21,795 nucleotides of DNA from CAYMEV01 sp964431655 [NCBI: uncultured bacterium] (lineage in GTDB: Bacteria; CAYMEV01), in NCBI GenBank assembly GCA_964431655.1, contig CAYSKJ010000030.1, forward strand, positions 3,126 through 24,920. Reading direction: 5' to 3'. Below, one piece after another: positions 1 through 7,262 of this stretch. Numbering within the stretch: position 1 is the stretch's first letter; each line of letters starts with the position of its first letter. The notes beneath the pieces were generated by a model. It was not told where the DNA came from. It did not search any database and saw nothing but the letters and a program-made list of their open reading frames with translations. The translations under genes and the position numbers were made by a program.

Positions 1-407
1 AGGGTCATGACATTGAATTCACTGTCCAGATATATTATTGCCAAATCCAGGTAGGGATGGCTGAAGTATGCCTTTGCCTCGGCAACATTACCGTAAAGGT
101 CTCTTACCAGGACCCGGTCGGCACCCTCAGATACTCCCCTGACGGTCAGGACAGTGGATGAATCAATAAAAAAACCGCTTGCTACATCCTTTTTTGTGAT
201 TCTTGTCATAAATGGAGTTGTTCTATTACTCTTATATTCTCTGTAGCCCTCTACAATTACAAGATTGCTCCTGTATTTTTCAACTATGGCATTGTAATGG
301 TCGGCTTGATAATTCGCCCATTTAACAAGGGGGCATAGTATAAGCAGGCATACCTGCATAAACAGGGAAAAGATTAATAAAGATGATAAATGATATTTTG
401 AGCCCAT
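1..407 (-). CDS. HtrA/trypsin-like protein, N-terminal part, catalytic His lost (partial)
   Basis: The minus strand is open from an ATG at 407 to the window edge (135 codons; the 3' end lies outside). GGAG at 417-420 sits nine bases upstream. Residues 1-30 hold a hydrophobic signal-anchor-like segment (LLIFSLFMQVCLLILCPLV), suggesting envelope export or anchoring. From about residue 80, SGFFIDSSTVLTVRGVSEGA and then HPYLDLAIIYLD match the start of the S1C/HtrA protease fold, normally SGFIID..ILTNNHVVEGA...DPRTDLAVL. The Asp of the triad region is present (DLAII), but the position of the catalytic His (TNNHV) reads TVRGV, so Gly replaces His. Known for the family: HtrA proteins are periplasmic proteases or chaperones. 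I infer an HtrA-fold protein that is probably proteolytically inactive. The active-site Ser and any PDZ domain are outside the window. It is divergent from the gene at 549. Confidence 0.68.
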   Translation of the reverse strand, partial: MGSKYHLSSLLIFSLFMQVCLLILCPLVKWANYQADHYNAIVEKYRSNLVIVEGYREYKSNRTTPFMTRITKKDVASGFFIDSSTVLTVRGVSEGADRVLVRDLYGNVAEAKAYFSHPYLDLAIIYLDSEFNVMT

Positions 408-428
408 GTATATTTTCTCCTGCTATTC

Positions 429-437
429 ATTATACCA
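429..437 (-). promoter_or_regulatory. Extended -10 promoter for the HtrA-like gene
   Basis: On the minus strand, TGGTATAAT forms a TG-N-TATAAT extended -10 box. No good -35 is visible 16-18 bases further out, which is common for extended -10 promoters. A start near 422 would give a leader of about 15 bases that just includes the GGAG ribosome site. Confidence 0.4.
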
Positions 438-488
438 GAACCGTGGGCAAACTGTTCCCTATTGTTTGGGGCGATGGCAAAAATGTTA

Positions 489-518
489 TTGACAAATCAG
501 CCTTATAGACTGCATAAT
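489..518 (+). promoter_or_regulatory. Sigma-70-type promoter for the RMD-like gene
   Basis: TTGACA at 489-494 and CATAAT at 513-518 are separated by 18 bases, giving six of six and five of six matches to the housekeeping consensus. The predicted transcript would start near 525, about 25 bases before the ATG at 549. Confidence 0.55.
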
Positions 519-548
519 ATATCGATTTATTGATCATGGGTTGAAATT

Positions 549-1481
549 ATGAAAATCTTTATAACAGGCGCTGAGGGTTTTGTGGGAAGGCATCTTTTTA
601 ATGCCCTGTCCTGCAGAAATCATGAGGTTTACGGCGGTTATTTCATTAAGGACGGGGATGACAGCTTCTTTAAGAATCACGATAAAAACCTTCTTTTTCT
701 TGATATAACCAAAAGGGAAGAAACCATAGATCTGGTCAGGGAGATCGGGCCGGATGCCGTTGTCCACCTGGCCGCTGTTTCTTTTGTCCCTGACGGAAAG
801 AAAGATCCCTATAATATAATACTTACCAATATCTATGGTACGCAGAATATTATTTCATCGGTAGAATCCCTCCAGAAGCCCTGCAGTTTCCTTTTTGCCT
901 CTTCCGGGGAGATATACGGCTCGCTGAAAACTAATCAGATCATTGCAGAGACTACTCCTGCTGGCCCAAAGAATCTCTATGCCGTTACCAAGCTGACCGG
1001 AGAGTATTTAGCCCTTCAGTCAGGCATAAATCCTGTTATACTCAGGCTCTTTAACCATACAGGCAAGGGCCAGAGGACTGACTTTGTCCTGCCGAGCTTT
1101 GCAAAGCAGATTGCCTCCATTGGCAGAAAAGGCCCCGGTGAATTAAGGGTAGGCAATTTAGAATCATTCAAGGATTTCCTGGACATCCGTGATGTGGTGG
1201 AAGCCTATGTAAAAGCAATAGAGGACCCTGTCCCGGGTATTTTTAATGTATGCTCAGGCAATACCTGCCGGCTGTATGATATTGTCATGAAAATGATAAA
1301 GTCAGCTAAAGCTGAGATAAAGATTACTGTTGATAAGACAAGATTCCGAAAGAATGACGGCGGGTATTTCACAGCCTCAAACTCGAAGTTTTCATCCGCC
1401 TTCGGCTGGAAACCCGTTTACAGTATTGATGATACTATTGAATCGTTAATTAAATATTATAGATATAAGGAGGACATTTAA
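549..1481 (+). CDS. NAD(P)-dependent sugar epimerase/reductase, GDP-4-keto-6-deoxymannose reductase-like
   Basis: A 310-residue extended short-chain dehydrogenase/reductase. The Rossmann dinucleotide motif GAEGFVG is at residues 7-13, the catalytic Ser/Thr segment ASSGEIYG at 117-124, and YAVTK at 144-148 supplies the catalytic Tyr and Lys. The stretch LRLFNHTGKGQRTDFVLPSF (165-184) followed by VGNLESFKDFLDIRDVVEAY (201-220) closely follows GDP-4-dehydro-6-deoxy-D-mannose reductase (RMD), where NHTGPGQ and RDF.DVRDVV are typical. RMD reduces the 4-keto group to make GDP-D-rhamnose in the cytoplasm for surface polysaccharide. No gmd dehydratase is in the window, so the exact substrate is inferred. 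The ribosome site is weak. The response regulator follows after one base. Other sugar-nucleotide epimerases are possible alternatives. Confidence 0.82.
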   Translation: MKIFITGAEGFVGRHLFNALSCRNHEVYGGYFIKDGDDSFFKNHDKNLLFLDITKREETIDLVREIGPDAVVHLAAVSFVPDGKKDPYNIILTNIYGTQNIISSVESLQKPCSFLFASSGEIYGSLKTNQIIAETTPAGPKNLYAVTKLTGEYLALQSGINPVILRLFNHTGKGQRTDFVLPSFAKQIASIGRKGPGELRVGNLESFKDFLDIRDVVEAYVKAIEDPVPGIFNVCSGNTCRLYDIVMKMIKSAKAEIKITVDKTRFRKNDGGYFTASNSKFSSAFGWKPVYSIDDTIESLIKYYRYKEDI

Positions 1482-1482
1482 A

Positions 1483-1863
1483 ATGCCCTATAATATCCTG
1501 GCAGTTGATGATAATGATGACATTCTTAATCTGATTGAAGGTCTGCTCATAGATGAAAAGCAGTTCAATATCATAAAGGCTAATTCAGGAAGAAAAGCTC
1601 TGGATATACTGGAAAAGGAAAGGATTGATATTGTGATTCTTGACCTGATGATGCCTGAAATGGACGGGATGGAAGTGCTCAGGACCATCAGGGCCAACCC
1701 CGGGACCAGTGATATGAGAGTTATCATACTTACTGCAAAGGACAGCATAGCTGATTTTTCAGAGAGCCTTGAGAAAGGCGTTTCCCTTTACCTTAACAAA
1801 CCCTTCAGCTATGAAAAACTTAAATACAGCCTGGATGCAGTTTTAGAAAAAAAACTGGACTAG
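1483..1863 (+). CDS. Single-domain response regulator (CheY-like receiver)
   Basis: A 126-residue receiver domain with no output domain. The acidic pair is D9-D10, the phosphoacceptor is D54 (VILDLMMPEMDG), the switch Thr is T84 (ILTAKD), and the conserved Lys is K106 (NKPF). All catalytic positions are intact, so phosphorylation by a histidine kinase is expected. A strong AAGGAGG at 1467-1473 lies inside the end of the preceding sugar reductase gene and nine bases before the ATG, so the two genes are probably co-transcribed. No histidine kinase is nearby. Its TAG stop lies in a CTAG palindrome that also ends the opposing gene. The downstream partner is unknown. Confidence 0.93.
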   Translation: MPYNILAVDDNDDILNLIEGLLIDEKQFNIIKANSGRKALDILEKERIDIVILDLMMPEMDGMEVLRTIRANPGTSDMRVIILTAKDSIADFSESLEKGVSLYLNKPFSYEKLKYSLDAVLEKKLD

Positions 1864-2354
1864 CCCTTTCCAAGAACCTCAAGGAAACTGTCTGCATCAT
1901 AAAGGTATTCATATGCGAAGCTATACCTCTTTCTTTCGGCGCATATCCTGATTGTTTTAAGCCTTTTTCCGAATGTAAGCTTGGGTATCGGATGGACGAT
2001 AATTTTGTAATCCAGCTTCTTTACCGTTATTTCATGGATGACATCTTTATACCTGATGACAAGGCACCCTGATTCATAACTGATGTCTGTTCTAAGGGTA
2101 ACAAGAAATATCACGACAGCCTTGAGAGATACATATAAGACCGCAAGGGAAAACAAAAGCATAAAGAGGTAGATTATGTCAGGGTTCATGGGTATCCTCA
2201 GATAATCAAGATAGAATTCAATTGCCTCATGCCCCGATGACACAAGCCGGAAGACCAGCACTGCATCAAAGATAATGACCATGCTGTAGGATAATATTTC
2301 TATAATTATCCTGCTTTTTTCAAAATTAAATCTTTCCATATTATACGGGGTCAT
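1860..2354 (-). CDS. Two-TM membrane protein of unknown function with a C-terminal beta-rich domain
   Basis: A 164-residue protein. Hydrophobic segments at roughly residues 15-40 (IIIEILSYSMVIIFDAVLVF) and 59-86 (IIYLFMLLFSLAVLYVSLKA) look like two transmembrane helices. The remainder (about 90-164) alternates charged and hydrophobic residues and resembles the small PH-like (bPH2/YdbT-type) domains that often follow two helices, with a stretch ISYESGCLVIRYKDVIHEIT. That likeness is only by eye. No enzyme motif is seen. Neither the ATG used here nor the in-frame ATG at codon 6 has a convincing ribosome site, so the start is uncertain. It converges with the response regulator, and the two stops overlap. 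No clear promoter was found for it. Confidence 0.7.
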   Translation of the reverse strand: MTPYNMERFNFEKSRIIIEILSYSMVIIFDAVLVFRLVSSGHEAIEFYLDYLRIPMNPDIIYLFMLLFSLAVLYVSLKAVVIFLVTLRTDISYESGCLVIRYKDVIHEITVKKLDYKIIVHPIPKLTFGKRLKTIRICAERKRYSFAYEYLYDADSFLEVLGKG

Positions 2355-2414
2355 ATTATCAGAAAAGCGTGCAATTATGTATAAAATTTTGAAGGCATAA
2401 GAAAATTAACTGTA

Positions 2415-2442
2415 TTGACACTTATTCAGTTTATGATATAAT
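2415..2442 (+). promoter_or_regulatory. Strong sigma-70-type promoter heading the 2485-12641 gene train
   Basis: TTGACA at 2415-2420 and TATAAT at 2437-2442 both match the consensus perfectly and are separated by 16 bases. A TG dinucleotide at 2434-2435 adds an extended -10. The predicted start near 2449 leaves a leader of about 35 bases before the ATG at 2485, with AAAGGTGA at about 2473-2480 as the ribosome site. This is the best promoter match in the window. Confidence 0.72.
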
Positions 2443-2484
2443 GTTATATAAAGCCTGTAAAAAAATTGGCGATAAAGGTGATTT

Positions 2485-2985
2485 ATGGTTATTATCTGCC
2501 CCAAATGCGGTTTTAAGGGTAATTCAAGCTTGAGAATAAGCAGGATAAAGAAGCTCAAATGCAGGAAATGCGGACATATCTTCTCAGTCAGGCCATCCGA
2601 TACCGGTTCTGCTCCTTTGGAAAACATTTATACCTCCGACTCACCTACCCTTATCAAGACCCAGGATGCTGATTCCAATATTCCTCTCAGCATGGGCACC
2701 CATCTTCTTAAAGTGCTTAGCGGAGTTCAGCTCGGCAAGCAGTTCCGTTTGACTAAATTTCAGAACATAATCGGGCGGAGGAATGCCGATATCACCCTTA
2801 ACGATCCCATGATATCCCGTCAGCATGCCATTATTGAAATCTTTGACACCAAAGCGCTTTTAAAAGACCTCGGAAGCTCCAATGGCATATATTACAACGG
2901 CAAGAGGATAAAAATAGTCATACTTAACCAGGGGGATAAGATACAGCTTGGCGAAACAATCCTTGAATATACATCCGGCAAGTAA
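2485..2985 (+). CDS. Zinc-ribbon plus FHA domain protein
   Basis: A 166-residue protein. The N-terminus is an MJ0042-type zinc ribbon: C5-C8 (CPKC) and C26-C29 (CRKCGHIF). A variable linker (about 35-72) leads to a forkhead-associated domain at about 73-163. Its phosphothreonine-binding residues are visible: GRR at 97-99, S111-R112-x-H114 (ISRQH), and SSNG at 131-134. FHA domains bind phosphothreonine peptides, so a cytoplasmic adaptor role in Ser/Thr signalling is the family expectation. The ligand is not known. It sits first behind a strong promoter and may share a transcript with the partner-switching genes downstream. No Ser/Thr kinase of the Hanks type is present in the window. Confidence 0.88.
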   Translation: MVIICPKCGFKGNSSLRISRIKKLKCRKCGHIFSVRPSDTGSAPLENIYTSDSPTLIKTQDADSNIPLSMGTHLLKVLSGVQLGKQFRLTKFQNIIGRRNADITLNDPMISRQHAIIEIFDTKALLKDLGSSNGIYYNGKRIKIVILNQGDKIQLGETILEYTSGK

Positions 2986-3051
2986 AAAATACTTGACTAA
3001 ATCCCTCAAATATTAATTATTGTATGGACAAGCTATTTAAGGGGGTTCCAT

Positions 3052-3429
3052 ATGTTCCTAAAATATCTCAGGGTCAAACTGCACAGGGCTGTTATAACCG
3101 ATGCAGATCTCAATTATGAGGGAAGCCTGACTATACCGGCTGATATTCTGGATAAAAGCGGGTTAAAACCCTTTGAAACCATAGATGTATATAATATTAA
3201 CAATGGCAAACGGTTCACAACCTATGTTATCAAAGGGGACAAAAAGGGCGTATTCTGTGCCAATGGCGCTGCAGCGAGGCTTGTTATGCCGGGTGACAGG
3301 GTAATAGTTGCATCCTTTCAGTATGTACAGCCCGGTGAGTCTGGAAAGTATAGTGTCAGAATATTGAGGTTTGATGAATCTAACAATATTATCAATTCCG
3401 AGGAATATGCCCTGTCCAATGAAAAATAA
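3052..3429 (+). CDS. panD: Aspartate 1-decarboxylase
   Basis: A 125-residue protein of typical PanD length. It decarboxylates L-aspartate to beta-alanine for pantothenate and coenzyme A. The self-cleavage site is Gly24-Ser25 (YEGSLTIP), and Ser25 would become the pyruvoyl cofactor. Other family positions are present: K9, Y22, R54, T57, Y58, and the NGAAARLV segment (72-79) followed by PGD. AGGGGG sits just upstream of the ATG. A TTGACT at 2993-2998 hints at an extra promoter, but no good -10 accompanies it. The end overlaps the start of nadA by 11 bases. Both enzymes draw on the aspartate pool. Confidence 0.96.
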   Translation: MFLKYLRVKLHRAVITDADLNYEGSLTIPADILDKSGLKPFETIDVYNINNGKRFTTYVIKGDKKGVFCANGAAARLVMPGDRVIVASFQYVQPGESGKYSVRILRFDESNNIINSEEYALSNEK

Positions 3430-4324
3430 CATAATTGCAGAGATTGAATCACTCAGGAAAGAAAAAAACGCTATTATCCTTGCCCATAATTACCAGCCCG
3501 CTGATATACAAAATATTGCCGATTATGCAGGCGACAGTTTTGAACTTGCCCGGTATGCAAAGAATACTGATGCCGAAATTATTGTCTTCTGCGGTGTATA
3601 TTTTATGGCTGAGAGCGCTTATATCCTAAGCCCGGAAAAGACAGTCCTTCTTCCCGAAATTCATGCAGGATGCGGTCTTGCAGACATGGTGGATGAATCT
3701 TCACTGCAGGAATTCAAAAAAAAACACAGCGCACCTGTTGTAACCTATATCAATTCCCCGGCAGCGGCAAAAGCGGTTTCCGATTTTGCCTGCACCTCCG
3801 CCAACTGCTTAAGGATAGTTGAAAAAATAGACAGTGACACCGTTATAGTCGGCCCCGATAAAAACCTTGCAGGCTTTATACAGAAAAATACCAGGAAAAC
3901 CATCATAGCCTGGCCTGGATACTGCTATGTTCATAATGATCTTTCAAAAAAGGATGTCCAGGCAGTAAAGCAGTCTTATCCCCATGCCCCTGTGCTTGCC
4001 CATCCTGAATGCACGGGCGAGGTGCTGGAGATCAGCGACCATGTGTTTTCAACCTCGGGCATGATAGAATTTGCCAGGAATTACAGCGGCACGGAACTGA
4101 TAATATGCACGGAAAAAGGCATCCTTACACCACTGAAGAAAGCCAATGAAAGAATTAATTATATATTCCCCGGGCAGGGCCTTATATGTTCCAGTATGAA
4201 GCTTATTACACTGAAAAAACTAAGGGATTCATTGAAATATGACCGTTACAGGGTGACAGTTCCGGAAGATATAAGGAAGAAGGCATTAATAAGCCTCGAG
4301 AGAATGCTTGAATACGGTAAATAG
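3419..4324 (+). CDS. nadA: Quinolinate synthase (short, three-Cys type)
   Basis: Condenses iminoaspartate with dihydroxyacetone phosphate to quinolinate in NAD synthesis, using a [4Fe-4S] cluster. The 301-residue form from the ATG at 3419 begins where the family begins (EIESLRKEKNAIILAHNYQ). Upstream ATGs at 3371 and 3407 would add residues inside panD and are less likely. Landmarks: LAHNYQ 21-26, FCGVYFMAES 57-66, and the probable cluster ligands C85 (AGCGLAD), C169 (GYCYVH) and C257 (GLICSSM), spaced as in the Thermotoga/Pyrococcus enzymes and not with the CxxCxxC tail of E. coli NadA. PECTGEV at 197-202 is also typical. nadB and nadC are not in the window. Confidence 0.94.
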   Translation: MKNNIIAEIESLRKEKNAIILAHNYQPADIQNIADYAGDSFELARYAKNTDAEIIVFCGVYFMAESAYILSPEKTVLLPEIHAGCGLADMVDESSLQEFKKKHSAPVVTYINSPAAAKAVSDFACTSANCLRIVEKIDSDTVIVGPDKNLAGFIQKNTRKTIIAWPGYCYVHNDLSKKDVQAVKQSYPHAPVLAHPECTGEVLEISDHVFSTSGMIEFARNYSGTELIICTEKGILTPLKKANERINYIFPGQGLICSSMKLITLKKLRDSLKYDRYRVTVPEDIRKKALISLERMLEYGK

Positions 4325-4336
4325 AAGATAATTTCC

Positions 4337-4753
4337 ATGAAGGATATAATCAAATTCGGTTTTGCCTCCTATATCGCCAATCTAAACCTGATTGACGATA
4401 TCTTTGAAAGTTTAGGCTCTATTTACGGCATATCCGAAAGCATTATCTATGATATCATACTTATAACCAGGGAAGCGGCGGTCAACAGCATTAAACATGC
4501 CTACAAATCAAGGACAGGGATGATAGATATTATTATTGAAATTTCAGGCAATCAGTCAAAGCACATGAATTTAACCATCCGGGATCATGGTAAGGGATTT
4601 GACCTTGAAAAAATACCCGATCCCCTTATTTCCGAAAACCTCTTAAAACCTTCAGGAAGAGGCATACTGCTTATAAAGAAGCTCAGTGATGAATGCTCCA
4701 TTGAAAGCAGTCAAGAGGACGGAACTTCCATTTATATAAAAAAATATATATAA
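4337..4753 (+). CDS. HATPase_c Ser/Thr protein kinase, RsbW/SpoIIAB-like
   Basis: A 138-residue GHKL ATPase-fold protein of the anti-sigma-kinase type. N box: TREAAVNSIKHAY with E46 and N50. G1 box: RDHGKGFD with D83, G85 and G87. G2 box: GRGILLIKKLSD from G107. All ATP-binding motifs are intact, so it should bind ATP and could phosphorylate the STAS protein encoded next. It starts 12 bases after nadA with a poor ribosome site. It is one of two such kinases flanking a single STAS gene. It may instead be an RsbT-like switch protein. No sigma factor partner is visible. Confidence 0.88.
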   Translation: MKDIIKFGFASYIANLNLIDDIFESLGSIYGISESIIYDIILITREAAVNSIKHAYKSRTGMIDIIIEISGNQSKHMNLTIRDHGKGFDLEKIPDPLISENLLKPSGRGILLIKKLSDECSIESSQEDGTSIYIKKYI

Positions 4754-4775
4754 AGAACCCTTTAAGGAGGCCATT

Positions 4776-5126
4776 ATGCTTAAGATAACAAGCAGAACCG
4801 ACAAGGAAAAGAATATATCAATAATATACCTGGACGGCCATATTGAGACAAACAGCTTTCAGGCATTCGAGCAGGAATTGAACAATATGCTGAAGCAAAA
4901 ATTCTTTAAGATTATAATAAACTGCTCCGACCTGAAATATATCAACAGCGCAGGCCTGGGTGTAATTGTCGGCCTGATTGAAGAAATCAGGGATCAAAAT
5001 GGGGATATAAAGTTCTGCTGTATGAATGAAAATGTCAGTAAAATATTTGATTTAGTAGGATTTAATCAATGTTTCAAGATTTTTGACAAGGAAGAGCAAG
5101 CCATAAATGCCTTCGAACAAAACTAA
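4776..5126 (+). CDS. STAS-domain anti-sigma factor antagonist (RsbV/SpoIIAA-like)
   Basis: A 116-residue stand-alone STAS domain. The phosphorylatable serine is S58 in YINSAGLGVIVG, which is intact. Family knowledge: the unphosphorylated form binds the RsbW-type kinase and frees its target, phosphorylation by the kinase releases it, and an RsbU-type phosphatase reactivates it. All three partner types are encoded next to it. A strong AAGGAGG (4764-4770) lies five bases before the ATG, making it probably the best translated gene of this set. Its last 20 bases overlap the next gene. Confidence 0.94.
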   Translation: MLKITSRTDKEKNISIIYLDGHIETNSFQAFEQELNNMLKQKFFKIIINCSDLKYINSAGLGVIVGLIEEIRDQNGDIKFCCMNENVSKIFDLVGFNQCFKIFDKEEQAINAFEQN

Positions 5127-5550
5127 AGAAGAAGAAAATCTGAACTGCTTTTATATAAAGATACCCACCAGTGCCAGGTTTGTACCTGTTCTTCTTGCTT
5201 TAGTGGAAAGTTATGCAGACCAGTCACAATTCACCAGGGATGATATTCACAATATCAGGCTAAGTGTTGATGAGGCCATTGCCAACATAATAAAACACGC
5301 TTATAAGCATGATTCCGGGTTCATTACCGGGGAGCTCAGCTTTGCCGGGAATATGCTCAGGATCTCCCTTATCCACCAGGGAACCCCCTTTGACCTTTCC
5401 AGGTATTCGGAACCGGACATAAAAAGGTATATCAAAGAGAGGAAAAAAGGAGGATTTGGCATTTATTTAATGAAAAACCTTATGGATAATATTCTCTATA
5501 CATCCAAAAACGGGGTGCACAAAATTATCCTGATCAAAGAGAAAAAATGA
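5107..5550 (+). CDS. RsbW-like anti-sigma kinase with altered G1 box
   Basis: A 147-residue GHKL-fold kinase. N box: SVDEAIANIIKHAY with E56 and N60. G2 box: KGGFGIYLMKNLMD around G115-G118. The G1 segment reads IHQGTPFD (residues 89-96), so the Asp that normally begins D-x-G-x-G/P and contacts adenine is His90. ATP binding could be weaker or altered, though PFD is common in RsbW proteins. The start overlaps the STAS gene by 20 bases and the stop overlaps the phosphatase start (ATGA), so translation is probably coupled. Its partner would be the STAS protein; its other target is not identified. Confidence 0.88.
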   Translation: MPSNKTKEEENLNCFYIKIPTSARFVPVLLALVESYADQSQFTRDDIHNIRLSVDEAIANIIKHAYKHDSGFITGELSFAGNMLRISLIHQGTPFDLSRYSEPDIKRYIKERKKGGFGIYLMKNLMDNILYTSKNGVHKIILIKEKK

Positions 5551-7259
5551 TAGATTTTGTTAATATCCCGAAAAAGGACCAGGAACAGCTTCTCCTTGAT
5601 CTCTTTTCCATCATAGATTTTACCAAGTCCATCAACAGCGGAAGCTACTATAAGAATCTGCATGTAATTGTGCTTAATATCATGGGAGAGCTTGCAGCTA
5701 CAAAGGGCTTCATATGCGTCAGGGAAAACAGCCGATACAGGGTCATGTCCCACAAGGGCAGGCTGGACACCGGTAAGGTCGAGGATTTCATAAATGACAG
5801 AAGATATGAAAACGACACCACATCTGCCGGGGACAGCAGCCTTGAAGAAATAGAATGCGCCCTGGTGATACCTGTTAAAAGGAATGAAATTATTGCTTAT
5901 ATAGGGCTGGGCGGAAACCTGGTAAATGACATATACGAAAAGAAGAAAGACTTTTACCTCAAGGCTTTCATAAATATTGCTTCCCTGGTAATTGACAATG
6001 AACTGCTATACAAGGATCAGTCAGACCTGAATAAACAGCTGGAGCAGAAAATCTACCAGCTGAACACTATCTTTGACATATCCGCGGAGCTCAATATGCA
6101 GCTGGAGGAATCCCGTATACTTGACATCACCCTGCATACTATAATAGGCCACTTCCTGATCAGCAGAGCTGTCATATATACCTATATAGACAAGAATCAT
6201 TCTGATTATATTATCAAGGGAATTAAGGACAAGAATGAGCTGATAACATCCTTTTACAATGAATCCTTCATATCCTATCTCAGAGGGAATGATTTCATTG
6301 ACATAAGCGGAGCGGATTTGGATTTCCTGAAACCGTTGCTGGACCAGAATCTTTATTATATCTTTCCCATGAGGTACAAAGACAAGCTTATAGGAGCTGT
6401 ACTGCTGGGCAGGAAAATGGGTTTGTACAATCTTGCCCAGCAGGATACAGACTTTTTAAAGACCCTTCTAACCCAGGCCCTCGTAGAGATACTTAATATC
6501 AGGCTTTTTAAGGAATACACCGAAAAGACCATCATGGAGAGGGAAATATCCATTGCCAAGGGCATCCAGGAGAGGCTTCTTCCAAAATCCATCCCTGAAC
6601 TGGAGGGATACAGCGTGGACACCCACATCATCCAATGCAATGAACTTGGCGGCGATTTTTATAATATTTATAAGATGCAGGAAAATAAATATGTATTCAT
6701 GGTCGGTGATGTATCAGGAAAAGGAATACCTGCGGCTTTGATCATGTCCAATATCCAGGCCCTGATTCAGGCCATATTTCAGGAAGACATTGACCTCAGC
6801 TCGGGAATGGAGAAGATCAACAGACTGCTGTTTGAAAGCACCGAGCAGAACCGCTATGCAACATTGATTTTCCTTGTCCTGGATATTGACAGTCATAATA
6901 TCCATTATATCAATGCAGGGCACAATCAGCCCTTTTTGTGCAAGACGGACACCGAGCTTAAATACCTTGACAAGGGAGGGATTCCCATAGGGATTTTCCC
7001 GAAAGCAACCTATGAAACTGAGACTTTAAGCCTGGAGACAGGGGATACGATAGTATTGTATACCGACGGTATAACTGAGGCTCAGAACCCTAATGAGGTT
7101 GAGTTTGGCCAGCTTAATCTGGAAAAATCCATAAAGGAGAATATAAGCCTGAGCCCCTCCGATATCATACAAAGGATTATTTCTGATCTGGAGCAGTTCA
7201 AGATAGGGCACAGGCAGAATGATGATCTTACACTGCTAATTATAAAAAGGACAGGTTAA
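5547..7259 (+). CDS. GAF-containing PP2C/SpoIIE-type serine phosphatase (RsbU-like)
   Basis: A 570-residue cytoplasmic protein with no transmembrane segment. GAF-like sensory regions appear at about 20-155 and 172-320. The phosphatase domain covers about 330-570 and starts with an EREISIAKGIQERLLP linker. Metal-binding motifs are intact: GGDFYN 368-373, VGDVSGKGIPAAL 386-398 with D388, NAGHNQP 456-462, YTDGITEA 505-512 with D507, and NDDLTLL 558-564. Such phosphatases dephosphorylate the STAS partner when the sensory domains bind a signal. The ligand is unknown. The ATG overlaps the preceding stop, and the cytidylyltransferase gene follows after three bases. Confidence 0.93.
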   Translation: MIDFVNIPKKDQEQLLLDLFSIIDFTKSINSGSYYKNLHVIVLNIMGELAATKGFICVRENSRYRVMSHKGRLDTGKVEDFINDRRYENDTTSAGDSSLEEIECALVIPVKRNEIIAYIGLGGNLVNDIYEKKKDFYLKAFINIASLVIDNELLYKDQSDLNKQLEQKIYQLNTIFDISAELNMQLEESRILDITLHTIIGHFLISRAVIYTYIDKNHSDYIIKGIKDKNELITSFYNESFISYLRGNDFIDISGADLDFLKPLLDQNLYYIFPMRYKDKLIGAVLLGRKMGLYNLAQQDTDFLKTLLTQALVEILNIRLFKEYTEKTIMEREISIAKGIQERLLPKSIPELEGYSVDTHIIQCNELGGDFYNIYKMQENKYVFMVGDVSGKGIPAALIMSNIQALIQAIFQEDIDLSSGMEKINRLLFESTEQNRYATLIFLVLDIDSHNIHYINAGHNQPFLCKTDTELKYLDKGGIPIGIFPKATYETETLSLETGDTIVLYTDGITEAQNPNEVEFGQLNLEKSIKENISLSPSDIIQRIISDLEQFKIGHRQNDDLTLLIIKRTG

Positions 7260-7262
7260 AAT

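Noticed and set aside
2986-3051. A separate promoter for panD
   Set aside because: TTGACT at 2993-2998 has no acceptable -10 at 15-19 bases, so it is not listed as a feature.
3371-3418. Upstream in-frame starts for nadA
   Set aside because: They lie inside panD and add residues that do not resemble the family; the family begins at the ATG at 3419.
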